DNA of 64,000 nucleotides from Engraulis encrasicolus (GCF_034702125.1 NC_085878.1:19205057-19269056), one strand, 5' to 3'; counted from the first letter of the stretch, positions 1 through 11,514 are shown. Notes: a model not told the origin generated them from the letters alone. Numbers and translations are program-made.

Positions 1-125
1 TGGGAAAACAATCGAACAGAAAGACAGACAGGCAGAGAGATAGACAAGTCAGTTGACAGACAGGTGTATAGACAGAAAAAAACAAGCACAGGCAGACAGA
101 TGGGCAAGAAGGCAAGCAGGTCGAC
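1..125. repeat. Degenerate GACA/GGCA low-complexity tract
   Basis: The first 125 bases are dominated by GACAGACA- and GGCAGACA-type words with many interruptions. This is an old tetranucleotide microsatellite. It belongs to the same compositional class as the GGCA arrays further along but is much more decayed. No coding signal is seen. Confidence 0.7.
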
Positions 126-1021
<896 letters not shown>

Positions 1022-1346
1022 TCCTTTATATGAGTGTGTAAAACATCTTTTCATTTTCCTCTTCCCACCGCTATTAGTCTCTAATAGATCAGCATATCCT
1101 GGATCGCGCTCCTGGCTCCAGGGGTACACTGTAGCGGAGCTGAGCTGAGCTGAGGAGGATCCTCCTATGGAGGGGAGGATGGGGGGGAGGTGAGAACGCT
1201 GCTACAGTACTCTGGTGGAGCTATACTGAACACCCTGCCAAAGATATTTAAAGCACGGCTCTGTGCTATAGCCTGCAGCTGCTGCAACCCAGATATGCAC
1301 CCGGCCCTGTGTAGAGCTGCGCTCAACATCGCATTACGTACATCGC

Positions 1347-1365
1347 GCAGGCAGAGGCAGGCGGG

Positions 1366-1408
<43 letters not shown>

Positions 1409-1462
1409 CACACAAAACCTGGCACAGGAACAATGACAGCAGGAGAGGAGAGGAGAGGAGAG
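1347..1462. repeat. (GGCA)n array followed by (GGAGA)n
   Basis: A GGCA tetranucleotide array occupies about 1,347-1,408 and is almost perfect after its first units. After 30 bases of ordinary sequence come four to five GGAGA pentamers at 1,441-1,462. The surrounding bases (1,021-1,346 and up to 1,576) hold no recognisable gene. Confidence 0.9.
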
Positions 1463-1572
1463 CCCTGTGGGGTGTGCTGTGGAGGTATATGGCATATGCA
1501 GGAGCGAGGGGGAACACAACGCAACATGCCAACCAAGCTTCAGAGATGGTGTAGTACAGGGGTATGTAGCAG

Positions 1573-1576
<4 letters not shown>

Positions 1577-1611
<35 letters not shown>

Positions 1612-1634
1612 GTGTGTGCGTGCGTGCGTGTGTG
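1577..1634. repeat. (TG)n compound microsatellite
   Basis: TG units with scattered CG and GCGT interruptions towards the right end, consistent with CpG-type variants of a TG array. Confidence 0.95.
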
Positions 1635-1869
1635 TTTACGCCAGGGCCTTGAACCAGAATTGTTTTCCAATTGGTTTGTTCCAAACAGAAACAGAATTTC
1701 AATGTTTATGGTTTTGTGTTTTGCCATTAAATAGATGCTCCCAAACCAGTTAAAACAAAAAATCTTTCCCATAACGGTTTATTACGTTCCCTGTTTAATG
1801 AATGGCTATAAAAAGATGTCTTAAACCAAATGTAATACTTTTGCAACCTTCATTAAATAAGGCAAGTAT

Positions 1870-2031
1870 GGCCCTGCCGTTGCCTAGCGGTAGGGCACTC
1901 GTCCGCATGCGGCTGACCCAGGTTCGATTCCCGCCCCGGGTCCTTTGTCGGTCCTTCCCCGTCTCTGTATCCCTGCTCGCTTCCTGTCACCATCTTCACT
2001 ATACTGTCATAAATAAAGTTTTAAAAAAAAA
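1870..2031 (+). mobile_element. tRNA-derived SINE (family 1), full-length looking
   Basis: The 5' part resembles a tRNA promoter. An A-box-like TGCCTAGCGGTAGGGC lies at about 1,881-1,896 and a B box GGTTCGATTCC at 1,921-1,931. These are followed by a pyrimidine-rich body (CCTTCCCCGTCTC) and a tail with ATAAATAAAG and an A-run. The same body occurs inverted at 27,318-27,471, which defines a family. It is a non-autonomous retroposon transcribed by RNA polymerase III and mobilised by a partner LINE (family knowledge). I cannot identify the partner LINE here. I see no clear target-site duplication. Confidence 0.85.
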
Positions 2032-2919
2032 GACCAAAAAACGAAAACTGTTATGCTATCAAGTGGTTACTTAAAAAATAAAAAAAAAGCACTTCTGTTC
2101 CGGACTATAAAATATAATAATATTTCTGGTTTCGTCTCAGTTCCATGTAAAAAAGAAAAAGTTCTCGGTTTTGATTTTTGTTCCTGCAACTGGTTCAAAG
2201 CCCTGGTTTACACCCATTTCCTCCTGTTTAGCAGATGTCCTGTGTGTGCTGATGCTCATGGGGTAAAATCAATGTAGAGAGGTGCCCATGTCCAATACAG
2301 GAGGGGTGCATTTCTCGAATACATAGTAGCCAGTTAGCAAATTGGGCAGGCGCCAATGGGCAGTGCTTAATTTGTAAATCACAAGGTACCGGAACGCAAA
2401 ACACATATGACATCACAGCGACGATGAGTTGGACTGAGGTCCCGGAACGCACAGAAAAACTATTATTACGCAAACGAATAAAAACGGGGGGAAAACTTAG
2501 ATGCAATTCCCTGCATTTTAACGACATTGAGTCCCATGTCAGCTCATATCCATACTTTTGTTTCTTAATACAAGGGACGATTGGCAATCCAATGGCTATT
2601 TTAAACAACAGCCATAGCCTATTAAATGCTGTAATGACAACAACCAATATTTTTTGTTTGATCGCTAACTTTATGCTTAGTAGTTTCGTGCAATGCATAG
2701 AAATTATGCTTTCCCCATGAGGTGAAAAGAAACCGAAGCGGTCTTCTACTACCTATTGAAAGGACAGTGCATGGCTGTCCAATTCTTATCCTTTCCCGTA
2801 TTCACATAACGTTGGCATAGGCCTATTAAACGTTAAATCCACGCTTTGTTGGCGACTTTGTTGCATATAATTTGGCTAATCCGCATGTGCTGTTGCGATA
2901 TGCCACTTCACTGTTTCAA

Positions 2920-2995
2920 GGGCTCGCGCACTGATGGTAAGCGAGCTGCGATTTTCAGGGCTCGCGCACTGATGGTAAGCGAGTGGCGATTTTCC
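2920..2995. repeat. 38-bp direct tandem duplication inside the hAT element
   Basis: Two adjacent copies, 2,920-2,957 and 2,958-2,995, begin GGGCTCGCGCACTGATGGTA and differ at only a few positions near their ends. Subterminal repeats of this kind can be transposase-binding sites in DNA transposons. That role is inference here. Confidence 0.9.
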
Positions 2996-3130
2996 CGGTA
3001 GACTTGGCTTTTCACACTGACTGTCTGCTCGCGCTGCGGTCCGGTTGAAAATCCCTCCGACCAATGTTTTATTTGGAGCGTGTAGGCCCTATTTGAATGA
3101 AATATCACCTTGTCTTTGCTGTTTTCGTGC

Positions 3131-3400
3131 TTTTACTTTACTTTACTTTACTTTACTTTATTTGTTCAGGACATTGCACATTAATGAACATATACATACA
3201 TGTACATATATGTAAACATGCCAGATTGTAGCCCAAGGGCTAATTTCCATCTGGTGTCCAATAGGCAGGCTAGATGTTTACAAGCAATAGACTTTAAGAT
3301 AAAACAGACTGTTAGTAACAAAAGAAATAAAACCCACTACAGAAGCAAAAGGCATGCATGTAAATAAAAGGAAAAGAGAAAAGAAAAAGGTCCCAAAAAA
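3131..3400 (-). repeat. LINE 3' UTR and (AAAGT)n terminal repeat
   Basis: On the plus strand five CTTTA-type pentamers run from about 3,131 to 3,162. Read on the element's strand they form its 3' terminus. The adjacent 200 bases are AT-rich and non-coding. CR1/L2 elements end in short tandem repeats that serve in target-primed reverse transcription (family knowledge). Confidence 0.7.
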
Positions 3401-4259
3401 TAGGGCCATGTGTTATGTGAGTGTGTGTGTGCGTTGTGTGTATGCGTGTACGCTGTGTAGAGGCTCAGACCATCAGTGTGAACATGTTTGTTGGGCTCGA
3501 AGCCACTTTTTATACTCCATCTTAAAGGTGGCTAAAGAGGGACATTCCCTTATATGCAGAGGAATAGAGTTCCATAATATGCCGCCTTTAGTAGATAATG
3601 CATTTTGACTGAAAGAGGTTTTCCTGAAAGGAATCTCTACATCTTTATTGGACCACTGCTCGAGTTACTCGTGTTTGACGATATTTTATAAAATCCTGTA
3701 AACAAGGTGGCGCCAGGCCATGCAAAGCTTATAAAGAAAGACAGCTATAGGAGAATTTACAGAAATTGTCAAAACTCAGTAGGTTGTACTTATCTAAAAT
3801 GTTACAATGGTGGTATGAAAGAGGTTTTTTAATCTAAAATTTTAAGTGCTTTTTAAAATAAACTCTCCACTGGTTTGAGAGTAGTGGATCCCACCATGGT
3901 CCAGCTAGTAATGCAATAGCTTAGGTGAGAAAATATCATTGCATGCAAGTATGTCAGAGCAGCACTATTTGACATAGCACCTCTTATGTGCTAAGTTGTA
4001 GAGATAAAATTTTATTTTTTTGTTATCATTTTTATATGTTTTTTAAAAGAAAGATTGGAGTCTAGAATGACTCCTAGATATTTAAAATCTGTGACTATTC
4101 TAGCTGTTCACTACCAAGAGTAACCCAGGCTGAGACAGTCCAGGGGAAGGTTGCTTAGAAAAATACAAACAAACCGTTTTCTTTGCATTCAGAATAAGGC
4201 ATGATTTCTCTAGCCATGTTCGTATGTGTGTAAGAGCTGTAGAGAGTACACTTGCTGCT

Positions 4260-5156
4260 TCAACAGGGGTTTTTAGCTTGGGTGAAGATGACTGTGTCAT
4301 CAGCATAGAGCTGAATATTAACATGTGGACAATGCTCAGGTAAGTCATTAATATAGAGAGAAAATAAAAGAGGCCCCAAAATGGACCCTTGGGGGACCCC
4401 TACTGGGCAGTTGATGAAGGTGGACCTTGAACCTTCGACCATGGTACATTGTTCTCTATTTGCTAAGTATGAATGGAACCATGATCTAGCTTTAGCAGAG
4501 AAATTAAAATGAATTAATTTTGATAATAAAACATTGTGATTGACCGTATCAAATGCTCGTTTTAAGTCCAAGAACACGGCACCAACACAACCATTTTTAT
4601 CTAGATGGCATTTGTTCATTTCCATAAACATGGCCAGTGCAGTGTCAGTAGAATGGTTAGGGCGAAACCCAAACTGCATTGGATGCAGGGGTGTTTGACT
4701 ATTACTGAGAAAAGCAATGATTTGTTTAGAGACCCATTTTTCAATGATTTTTGAAATGACAGGTAATATGCTGATTGGTCTATAGTTGTTCATGTCAGTT
4801 TTGTCGCCCTGCTTTAAATACAGGGGTGACAGTAGCCAGTTTCCATGCCTTAGGGGACAGTGGGAGGTTTCTATAGATAAGTTAATAATGTGTGTGAGTG
4901 GGGGTGCAAGTGCCTCTTTGTGAAGTTTCAGAAAGTTAGTATCAAGACCATGAACATCCCTGGCTTTAGAATTGTTCAAGGCTGCTATGATCTTGATGGT
5001 ATCCTGTTCTGTGATTTTCTGGATGTTAAAATGATTGTCATTGTCAATGTGATCACCCAACAAATCAGAGCCCTCAGTGATTGTGAACTGCTTGACCAAA
5101 TCATGTTTAGATTCAATAAAAAGAGTTAAGCTCTTGACACAGGACAGCAGGATCAC
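4260..5156 (-). pseudogene. LINE reverse transcriptase domain (broken)
   Basis: A 298-residue open frame carries the ordered RT blocks of a Jockey-superfamily LINE: NYRPISILPVISKI, FGFRPNHSTDTA, a DLKRAFDTVNH block with the first catalytic Asp, GVPQGSILGPLLF, and the catalytic YADD at residues 284-287 (4,296-4,307). The catalytic residues are present, but the frame shifts and stops about 11 residues after YADD. The C-terminal part continues in other frames: an SSPKLKTPVEAA-type segment (4,348-4,100), KYLGVILDS at 4,060-4,089 and SYCITSW at about 3,895-3,920. In an active element it would make cDNA at the nicked target. Here it is a remnant. The linker frames at 5,625-5,410 and 5,467-5,228 (WFNSECSQLIRQRD) belong to the same protein. 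Confidence 0.9.
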
Positions 5157-5227
5157 TTTCTAGTTGATTATTAATTTTTAATTGTGTTCCTTTTATTTCC
5201 TGTTTAGGACATTTCCCTGTCAATTTG

Positions 5228-5625
5228 TTAATGTTTTGCCATATTTTCTTCCCATCTCCTTTGGCATTGTCTATTATTTGAATAAAAAAAAATTGCCTTG
5301 GCTTTTCGTAACTCTAATGTTACTTTATTTCTGGCCCTAGTGAAATTCATCCTATCTGTGTTAAGCCCAGATTTAATTGACCTTTTAAGGAGAAGGTCCC
5401 TTTGTCTTATTAACTGTGAACATTCAGAATTAAACCAGGGGCACAGAGTTGGGATTCCTCTTTGCATTGCGCCCCCTCCTGGAAAAAAGAGAGCACTACT
5501 TCTTTTATCTTTGAGAGGAATAAATCACCGCCAGTGTTCGCGTCTTTACAGGCCAGGAGAACATTCCAATCCACATTTTGCAACACATTGTCCACATTTT
5601 CATTTTGATTAGTGGGAATGAACAT
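5228..5625 (-). pseudogene. LINE linker between endonuclease and RT (frameshifted)
   Basis: Two overlapping minus-strand frames, 5,625-5,410 and 5,467-5,228, together form the region between endonuclease and RT. The second contains PWFNSECSQLIRQRD and an ARNKVTLELRKAKA segment, a basic helical stretch usual in CR1/L2/Jockey polyproteins just before the RT. The switch of frame near 5,440 and the stop at 5,228 show decay. Confidence 0.7.
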
Positions 5626-5894
5626 ATTTGCAGGCCTTTTTTTGTTCTGAGACTGAAGTTTTTCTGCTCGTTTAAGCTTCCTGGTAAAAAATATGGAGTT
5701 GTGGTCAGAGAGACCTGTTAATAGATTATGGGTATTGGAGATTCTCTCCGGTTTATTGGTAAACAGAAGATCAATTGTAGACTGTGTGTTGCATGTAATC
5801 CTAGTGGAGTTTTTTATCAGCTGCGTGAGATTAAAATAATCAGTTAGGCTACTTTTTAAAGTTTTTTCCTGTGATGTTTATTTTCCCAGTTGAC

Positions 5895-6429
5895 GTTAAA
5901 GTCGCCAAAGAGGAGTAGTTCGCGTTTATGATTACATGACGCAAGGAGTGTTTTCAGCTGATCATGAAATTCAGGACCCTGTGGGTTTGCGATAGACGCA
6001 GATTACAGTTAATGACATCTCCCGAGAGAGGTGTATGTCCACTCCAATACATTCAAGTGAAATACCACTAGGAAAATTTCTCTCATTACACTTGAGATTA
6101 TTTTTAACATACATGAGGACTCCCCCTCCCCTCCCCTGCCCCCTGTCTTTTCTAAAAGTAATATACTCAGGTAATGAGACCGCTGCTTCTGGCGAGGAGC
6201 CAGTGAGCCATGTTTCCGTTAACCCCATGAAATCAACATTAGAATTACACAATAAGTGTTCGATTTGTTCCCTCTTAGGGACCAGGCTTCGAACATTTAA
6301 AAACCCACCAAATAACCCCCCCTTTTTAAAAACTGGATCCCATATAGTCCTCGCCTGGTTTAGAGTCCTAAAAAGTTTAAACTTTTTATATTTACGCAAA
6401 CACTGGGTTTCGAGTCCTACGTGCCGTTA
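5895..6429 (-). pseudogene. LINE APE endonuclease domain (broken)
   Basis: The minus-strand frame from about 6,426 to 5,971 contains the APE-type LINE signatures LNVRSLVPKREQI, GLTETWL (catalytic Glu), RKDRGQGRGGGVLMYV and VICVYRKP. It ends at a premature stop, and the next expected block, GDFNVNW, is readable in another frame (GDFN at 5,895-5,906). One indel therefore breaks the domain near 5,975. There is no ATG at the start of the open frame, since 6,399 is TTG within a longer stop-bounded frame, so this is a segment of a larger ORF. In active elements this domain nicks target DNA to prime reverse transcription. Confidence 0.85.
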
Positions 6430-6721
6430 CATTAGACACTGGAGGTGGTGAGAGAGCGTCCTGTTGCAACGTCAAAGTTCCGTTGGTTGGACCGCCAGTC
6501 AGGCCGGGGCTGACTGGAATCCTCTGCGCCTCCCTTGAGCTGTTGCATACGGCCAAACACCGAGCAGGAGAACCGATTGGCGATATTACCCTCCGCATGG
6601 GACGCACATCCTACCACCGCCAGGCGCCAAGGCCGCTCCGATGGTGCTGGAGGCGAGTGCTTCCGTGGTAGTCTGGCGCCCTCCCAGCGCAGCGTTGATG
6701 CGCTGCGGCGGATGCCGTTGT

Positions 6722-7627
6722 TCATCCAATCGCCCCAACAGACCCCCAGGCGAAGCCAAGGCCGCTCCGTCGGCTCCTTCGATGGTTGCCAGGCGCCGCC
6801 CTCCTGTCACGAAGCTGGTGCGAAACTGCAACTCCTGATGTTCGACCACTGGTTCCCCCGACATCCTCCAATCTTGCATAGCCGGCCAAGGTGGTACAGC
6901 TGCATTTGACATCAGCCATTGGACGGGGCACAGTCGCATAGGCCAGGTAGCCAGGTAGCCAGTGGAGCCCAGCTCTGGAATCCAGGCTCCTTAGCAGAGT
7001 TGGGTATGCATATGCCCGGCTCCCTGGGTCAGCAAGATTAGAGTACGCCGCCAGCGTTAGCGCACCAGCTGCCGGAGTGGTAGCTGGCCATGCCGGTTGC
7101 TGTTGCTGCGTTGGCCACTGTGTGTGGGCTGGGAGTTGCACCTGCCGCGGAGCAAAGTTTGTTTGTGTGTTGTTCAGGGGTTGTGGCCCCGGGTTGATCT
7201 CCACATCTCCAGCCAACAAAACCATGAATGCCAGGTATAAAAGTCCCACTCCCACAGCTTTACTGGCTGATTTTACATGTCCGTTTCGCGTGGATGGAGC
7301 CCTGGCTCGCCCATTGTTCAGGTAGGCAGAGTACAGGAGGAACTGGCTTCCATAGGTTCGCACGCGAGTTTTAAGGACGGATAGACGTGGCCGTGTGGTT
7401 AGTAAGACTAGACATAATATAAAAACAGTGTTAGCAAACCACTTGGAGGATAACGATGACCTTTGAGTGATTTTAGCCGTGTTAGACAGCACACACGGAG
7501 CACCTGCCGACTCGCGTGTGCGCTCGGCAGCCACATTGACTTGTAAGCAACTGTAGAGTCTTGGGACGGAGAGAAGGAAACGCGCGCACACACATGCTGA
7601 GCGCTCGCCAGCCGAGGAAGATCTCAT
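6722..7627 (-). pseudogene. LINE N-terminal ORF with 2A-like peptide
   Basis: A 301-residue frame opens with ATG at 7,627. Residues 66-76 (NTVFILCLVLL) and 123-139 (KAVGVGLLYLAFMVLLA) are hydrophobic. The second leads straight into GDVEINPGP (residues 140-148), which matches the 2A consensus D-x-E-x-N-P-G-P. After it comes a Gln/Pro-rich stretch with QQQQPAW, then a less structured tail. Related low-complexity frames continue at 6,939-6,586 and 6,725-6,432 on the same strand, so the original ORF probably ran on to the endonuclease and has since been frameshifted. 2A-like sequences at this position are known in some CR1/L2-type LINEs (family knowledge). Loss of coding integrity makes present-day activity unlikely. 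Confidence 0.75.
7184..7210 (-). other. 2A-like ribosome-skipping motif GDVEINPGP
   Basis: Codons on the minus strand read Gly-Asp-Val-Glu-Ile-Asn-Pro-Gly-Pro. Every conserved position of the 2A core (D, E, N, P, G, P) is intact. In 2A peptides the ribosome fails to form the Gly-Pro bond and releases the upstream product while continuing translation. The immediately upstream hydrophobic run (7,211-7,261) is also signal-peptide-like. Confidence 0.85.
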
Positions 7628-8300
7628 CCTCTCACCCAGGCTGTCTTTTTCGCTAGGCTACATGACTGATCAATGTACCAAACGCAGCCCAGGTGCCACT
7701 AGAAATTAGTATGTCCAAAACCTTGTGTGCCGACCAAAATTTGATGAAAACTTTTAAACAATGTTTGGCACAGCCAGGCTTTCCATCTCATCCGCGCATA
7801 TGAACAAACAACGAGAGAGGGACAACTTCACGTAGCCTACATTTAGTCAGATAGTAGGGATGGAAATGTAGCCTAGTAGATCTATAGTTATAATTCTTGC
7901 GCACATCAGTGTCTGGCTTTAGCATTCAGAAATGGTGGTCTTCTCTGCGCGCACACTTCATGGTTCCTTCTCGCTTGCTCACTCGGCTTGTGGTTGTTGC
8001 GATCCTGACAGTCTCAACCCCAATTTAGGCCTATAGGCTGCTCGGTGAGATGGGAAATGTAGCGAACATGGGATAATGCTGCGCTCTCACTCCTGAGGAG
8101 GCAGAGATAGTCCGTTACAATATAGTAGCCTCTATATATTTTTTTATTCATTCACGAGAGGTTCCGGATCAGCCATAATAAGTCCCGGAACACAGGGGGG
8201 TCAAAATTACGAGGTGGGGGATCCTGTTCCGCCATGATCCGGCTCAAATTAAGCACTGGCAATGGGAGTTACCAACTATGGTTTCCAGAAATGCACCCCA

Positions 8301-8544
8301 GATTTTCTATCCCATAAACTACTTTGTACAATGCAATGAGGCAAAGCTACCTGAGGACAGGCGGTTGGTATACTCTTTATTCTCCCCTGTCTGTGGAGTT
8401 TGCTCTGATCACATCAGTGAATCAGCGTGTGAATCAGTAAGAAATCCATAAATACCCATGCAGAAGGTTGCCAAAGCAACATGCTCATTATATTTAGAAA
8501 CCGAGGAGAAGGGAAAACAGGTACAAAAACACCCGCTCGCAGTT

Positions 8545-8545
<1 letters not shown>
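8301..8545. other. No gene recognised
   Basis: Unique-looking sequence between the nest and the CA cluster. I see nothing beyond short chance frames. Confidence 0.5.
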
Positions 8546-9312
<767 letters not shown>

Positions 9313-9530
9313 CAGGGGCGTAGTGGCCCACCTTTTCCCACCGGGACAATTTTCCCCTTGGCGGCCCTCGCAGGTATACGCACCCATTTCAAAATTTCAG
9401 GGATTACAGTATACCCACTTAAAATTGATTGATCCATTATTTACAATAGCACAAATATATACAGTATACCCACATCAAAAAATGCTCAAATATACAGTAT
9501 ACCCACTTCAAAAAGTAGACTACACCACTG
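9313..9530. mobile_element. Candidate non-autonomous hAT element with internal ATACAGTATACCCAC repeats
   Basis: The left end CAGGGGCGTAGTGG is approximately the inverted complement of the right end CTACACCACTG (about 10 of 12 positions). Three copies of ATACAGTATACCCAC lie inside, at about 9,407, 9,459 and 9,493. The left flank is a CA array, so an 8-bp target duplication cannot be confirmed. The call rests on the end structure and internal repetition. Confidence 0.5.
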
Positions 9531-10676
9531 GAGCCATCATACCAGTCCAAAGCATTCATAGAACTAGTTGCAGGTTAGGCTACATCACGCTACTGTTCCA
9601 TGCAAATGTGCACTCCACTGTCATTTTGACAGTTTGAAATTGAAATATCATTTAAGGAAGACAGGATGAGCACGGGCACAAAGTTTTGAGTGTGGGGATT
9701 TTTAGAAGAGTAGGCTTACAAAATATAGTAGCCTATAGTATAGCTTACAAAAAGTCTGTCTACATTGTGCAATAAACCCACCATGCAGCAAATAAGCCAA
9801 ACCTAGCTACTTCAAAGCACAACCATAAGTCAACAAAATGTATAACCAAACGGTGTAGGCCTACCTTAAAACGCTGTCTTCGTCGCAGCAAATGTCTTTG
9901 TTTCTTGCAATCACTCCACTTTAATCCACAGTTTAGCCTACACACCCAACACTGGTCACATCAGAATCTTGTGTGGTAATTATTTTGTTCCATTTCTTCA
10001 GACATTACATAGGCTACATCCTAAATGTGCCACATATAAATATATGTATGATAATAATATTATTTCGACTATAAGGAGATATACCGGTAGTTCTAACAAA
10101 TCAAAACAAAACCCATTGCTTCTGTTAGGTGCAGTTCTCTTCCTTACCACTTGGTGGAGTCTGTTCGTAACCCAAGTCAATAACAAGTGAATCTGGACTG
10201 GAAAGACTGTAAACTGTAACAGTCATGTGGAAATCGGAAAATAAATCATAACTTATTAATATTTCCATCCTTTGGTAACCAATCTAAATATCACAGGTTC
10301 TTCAAATACTGAAAATGAAACTGTGTTACTAAGATTTATTATATGGTGTGACGTCATTGGTCGAATGCTCCATTCATTTCAACGGGGCTCCCCAACGTTC
10401 GCACGTCTGTTATTTTTCGATAACGGACGGGTTGGTCTATAACAGACCGCTGTCAATGGCAACAAGACTTTTCACTGCTAAAGCGACTTTTCAACAAGAC
10501 TCTAATCAGCTGCTGTGATAGACAACACCTGTTGTCCTGGCTACCTAGCTGTTGCCTAGCGGTGTTCCGCAACGGCACTGTTTTGTTTTGCGCAGCAACA
10601 ATCTTTTGACATTAAATAGGCCTAAAGAAATGTCCCCGCCATCTGTGAATCATTTAAGTATATCCATATAATAAGC
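9531..10676. other. No gene recognised
   Basis: AT-rich sequence with many TAGGCCTA-type words. The stretch from 10,380 to 10,620 is more GC-rich, with repeated AACGG and GTTGCCTAGC words, and may be a further unclassified dispersed repeat. No coding signal. Confidence 0.4.
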
Positions 10677-10805
10677 GGGTTAACTTTCGGCGAGTCGGTC
10701 GCTTTGTGGTGGAATAGCAACACTTCCGCTCCAAGTCGGGGTCTAAAGATTCTCTCTGTCGTGCTGCTATTCCACGGTAGCGACCTTCTCGCTGAACGTT
10801 AGCCC
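10677..10805. repeat. 46-bp imperfect inverted repeat (MITE-like hairpin)
   Basis: The left arm, 10,677-10,723 (GGGTTAACTTTCGGCGAGTC...GGAATAGCAACAC), pairs with the right arm, 10,761-10,805 (GTGCTGCTATTCCAC...GCTGAACGTTAGCCC). The intervening loop is 37 bases. No flanking duplication was identified. Confidence 0.75.
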
Positions 10806-11514
10806 TTACATAGTAAACTTCCGCGATCTACGGTGTATGAAAATTATCAGTAGAGAAGGGGTGTGGCCAATTTACTGTTTGAGACTGTCAGTGAGGTATT
10901 GCCGTCTGGTACACGGTATAAATACTGGCTAGTCACTTTAAACTATCTATAGTTCTGTAGAAAGTGGGAAGTAAGTGCACATATGCAAATTGTATGACTC
11001 CAGGATCGGTTAAGAGCGCGAAGTGACCGCATTTCACAGCCGCGGCCCACCGGGACAAGTCCCCGATCTCCCGATGGGCACTCCACACACACACACACAC
11101 ACACACCTGATTATGCATTTAGCCATAGCGGAGTGATCCACCTGAAGGATTTTCCCCTGCATACAAAGCAAACAGCAAAGGTTTGTTGGGAGCTCTAAGG
11201 TGTGTGTGTGTGTGCGTGCGCGCACGCGCTTGTGTGTGTGTGTGTGTGAGAGTGAGTGAGTGCGTGTTTATATCTGTATTACCCGTGTGTCTGTGTGCGT
11301 GTGTGCACTCGCGGAGGCTCAGTAACGATGATGAGCAGCCTCTCCAACATGACACAGGGCCTACATGAAGAAAACCTCTCTCTCTAATGCACGCACGCAT
11401 GGACACACTTACTTTTCTAACACAGAAACATAGCTGGCAAAGCGCACACACTCAAACATACCTGCCAAAGACATTCAAACGTCATACATACACACACAGG
11501 GCAAGCACAGGAAT

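Larger units (their letters stand above)
3131..7640 (-). mobile_element. CR1/L2-like APE-type LINE, near full length but broken
   Basis: Read on the minus strand, the order is: an N-terminal frame with a 2A-like motif (7,627-6,722), an apurinic endonuclease domain (about 6,426-5,895), a linker, a reverse transcriptase (5,156-4,260) with its C-terminal extension (to about 3,830), a 3' UTR, and a terminal short tandem repeat (AAAGT)n at 3,131-3,162. This order, and a microsatellite instead of a poly(A) tail, fit the CR1/L2/Rex1 group of the Jockey superfamily. At least four frameshifts or stops break the protein, so it is inactive. The 5' limit is tentative: GCTGTCTTTTTCG at about 7,641 resembles GCTGTTTTCG beside the 3' end at about 3,118, which may be an eroded target duplication. 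Confidence 0.85.
2361..8258. mobile_element. hAT-type DNA transposon (non-autonomous), itself interrupted by a LINE
   Basis: The ends are a perfect 14-bp inverted repeat: CAGTGCTTAATTTG at 2,361-2,374 and its complement at 8,245-8,258. It is flanked by an 8-bp target duplication, CCAATGGG at 2,353-2,360 and GCAATGGG at 8,259-8,266 (7 of 8 match). A CAG start and 8-bp duplications are typical of the hAT superfamily. Without the LINE at about 3,131-7,640 the element is roughly 1.4 kb. I find no transposase frame with recognisable hAT motifs, so it is probably non-autonomous. A 38-bp internal tandem duplication lies at 2,920-2,995. Confidence 0.85.
2303..8300. mobile_element. Palindromic MITE split by a later insertion (outer shell of nest)
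   Basis: The left piece, 2,303-2,360, begins GGGGTGCATTTCTCGAA. The right piece, 8,259-8,300, ends GAAATGCACCCC, its inverted complement. Rejoined, the two pieces match the layout of the intact 107-bp copies at 32,797-32,903 and 57,175-57,282, which have the same ends and the same CCATTGGCAACT / AGTTACCAAT core. Everything between 2,361 and 8,258 is therefore a younger insertion. No coding capacity. The superfamily is not assigned. Confidence 0.75.

Noticed and set aside
1881..1931. Possible tRNA gene (A and B boxes), also at 11,957, 25,872 and in the complements at 60,030 and 61,970
   Set aside because: Each tRNA-like head continues into a SINE body and A-rich or AATAAAG-type tail, and the same bodies recur. 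A cloverleaf was not supported.
6535..6909. Plus-strand frames opposite the LINE N-terminal region (6,535-6,909 and 6,035-6,451)
   Set aside because: They are antisense shadows of the minus-strand LINE ORF, which carries the recognisable endonuclease, RT and 2A motifs.
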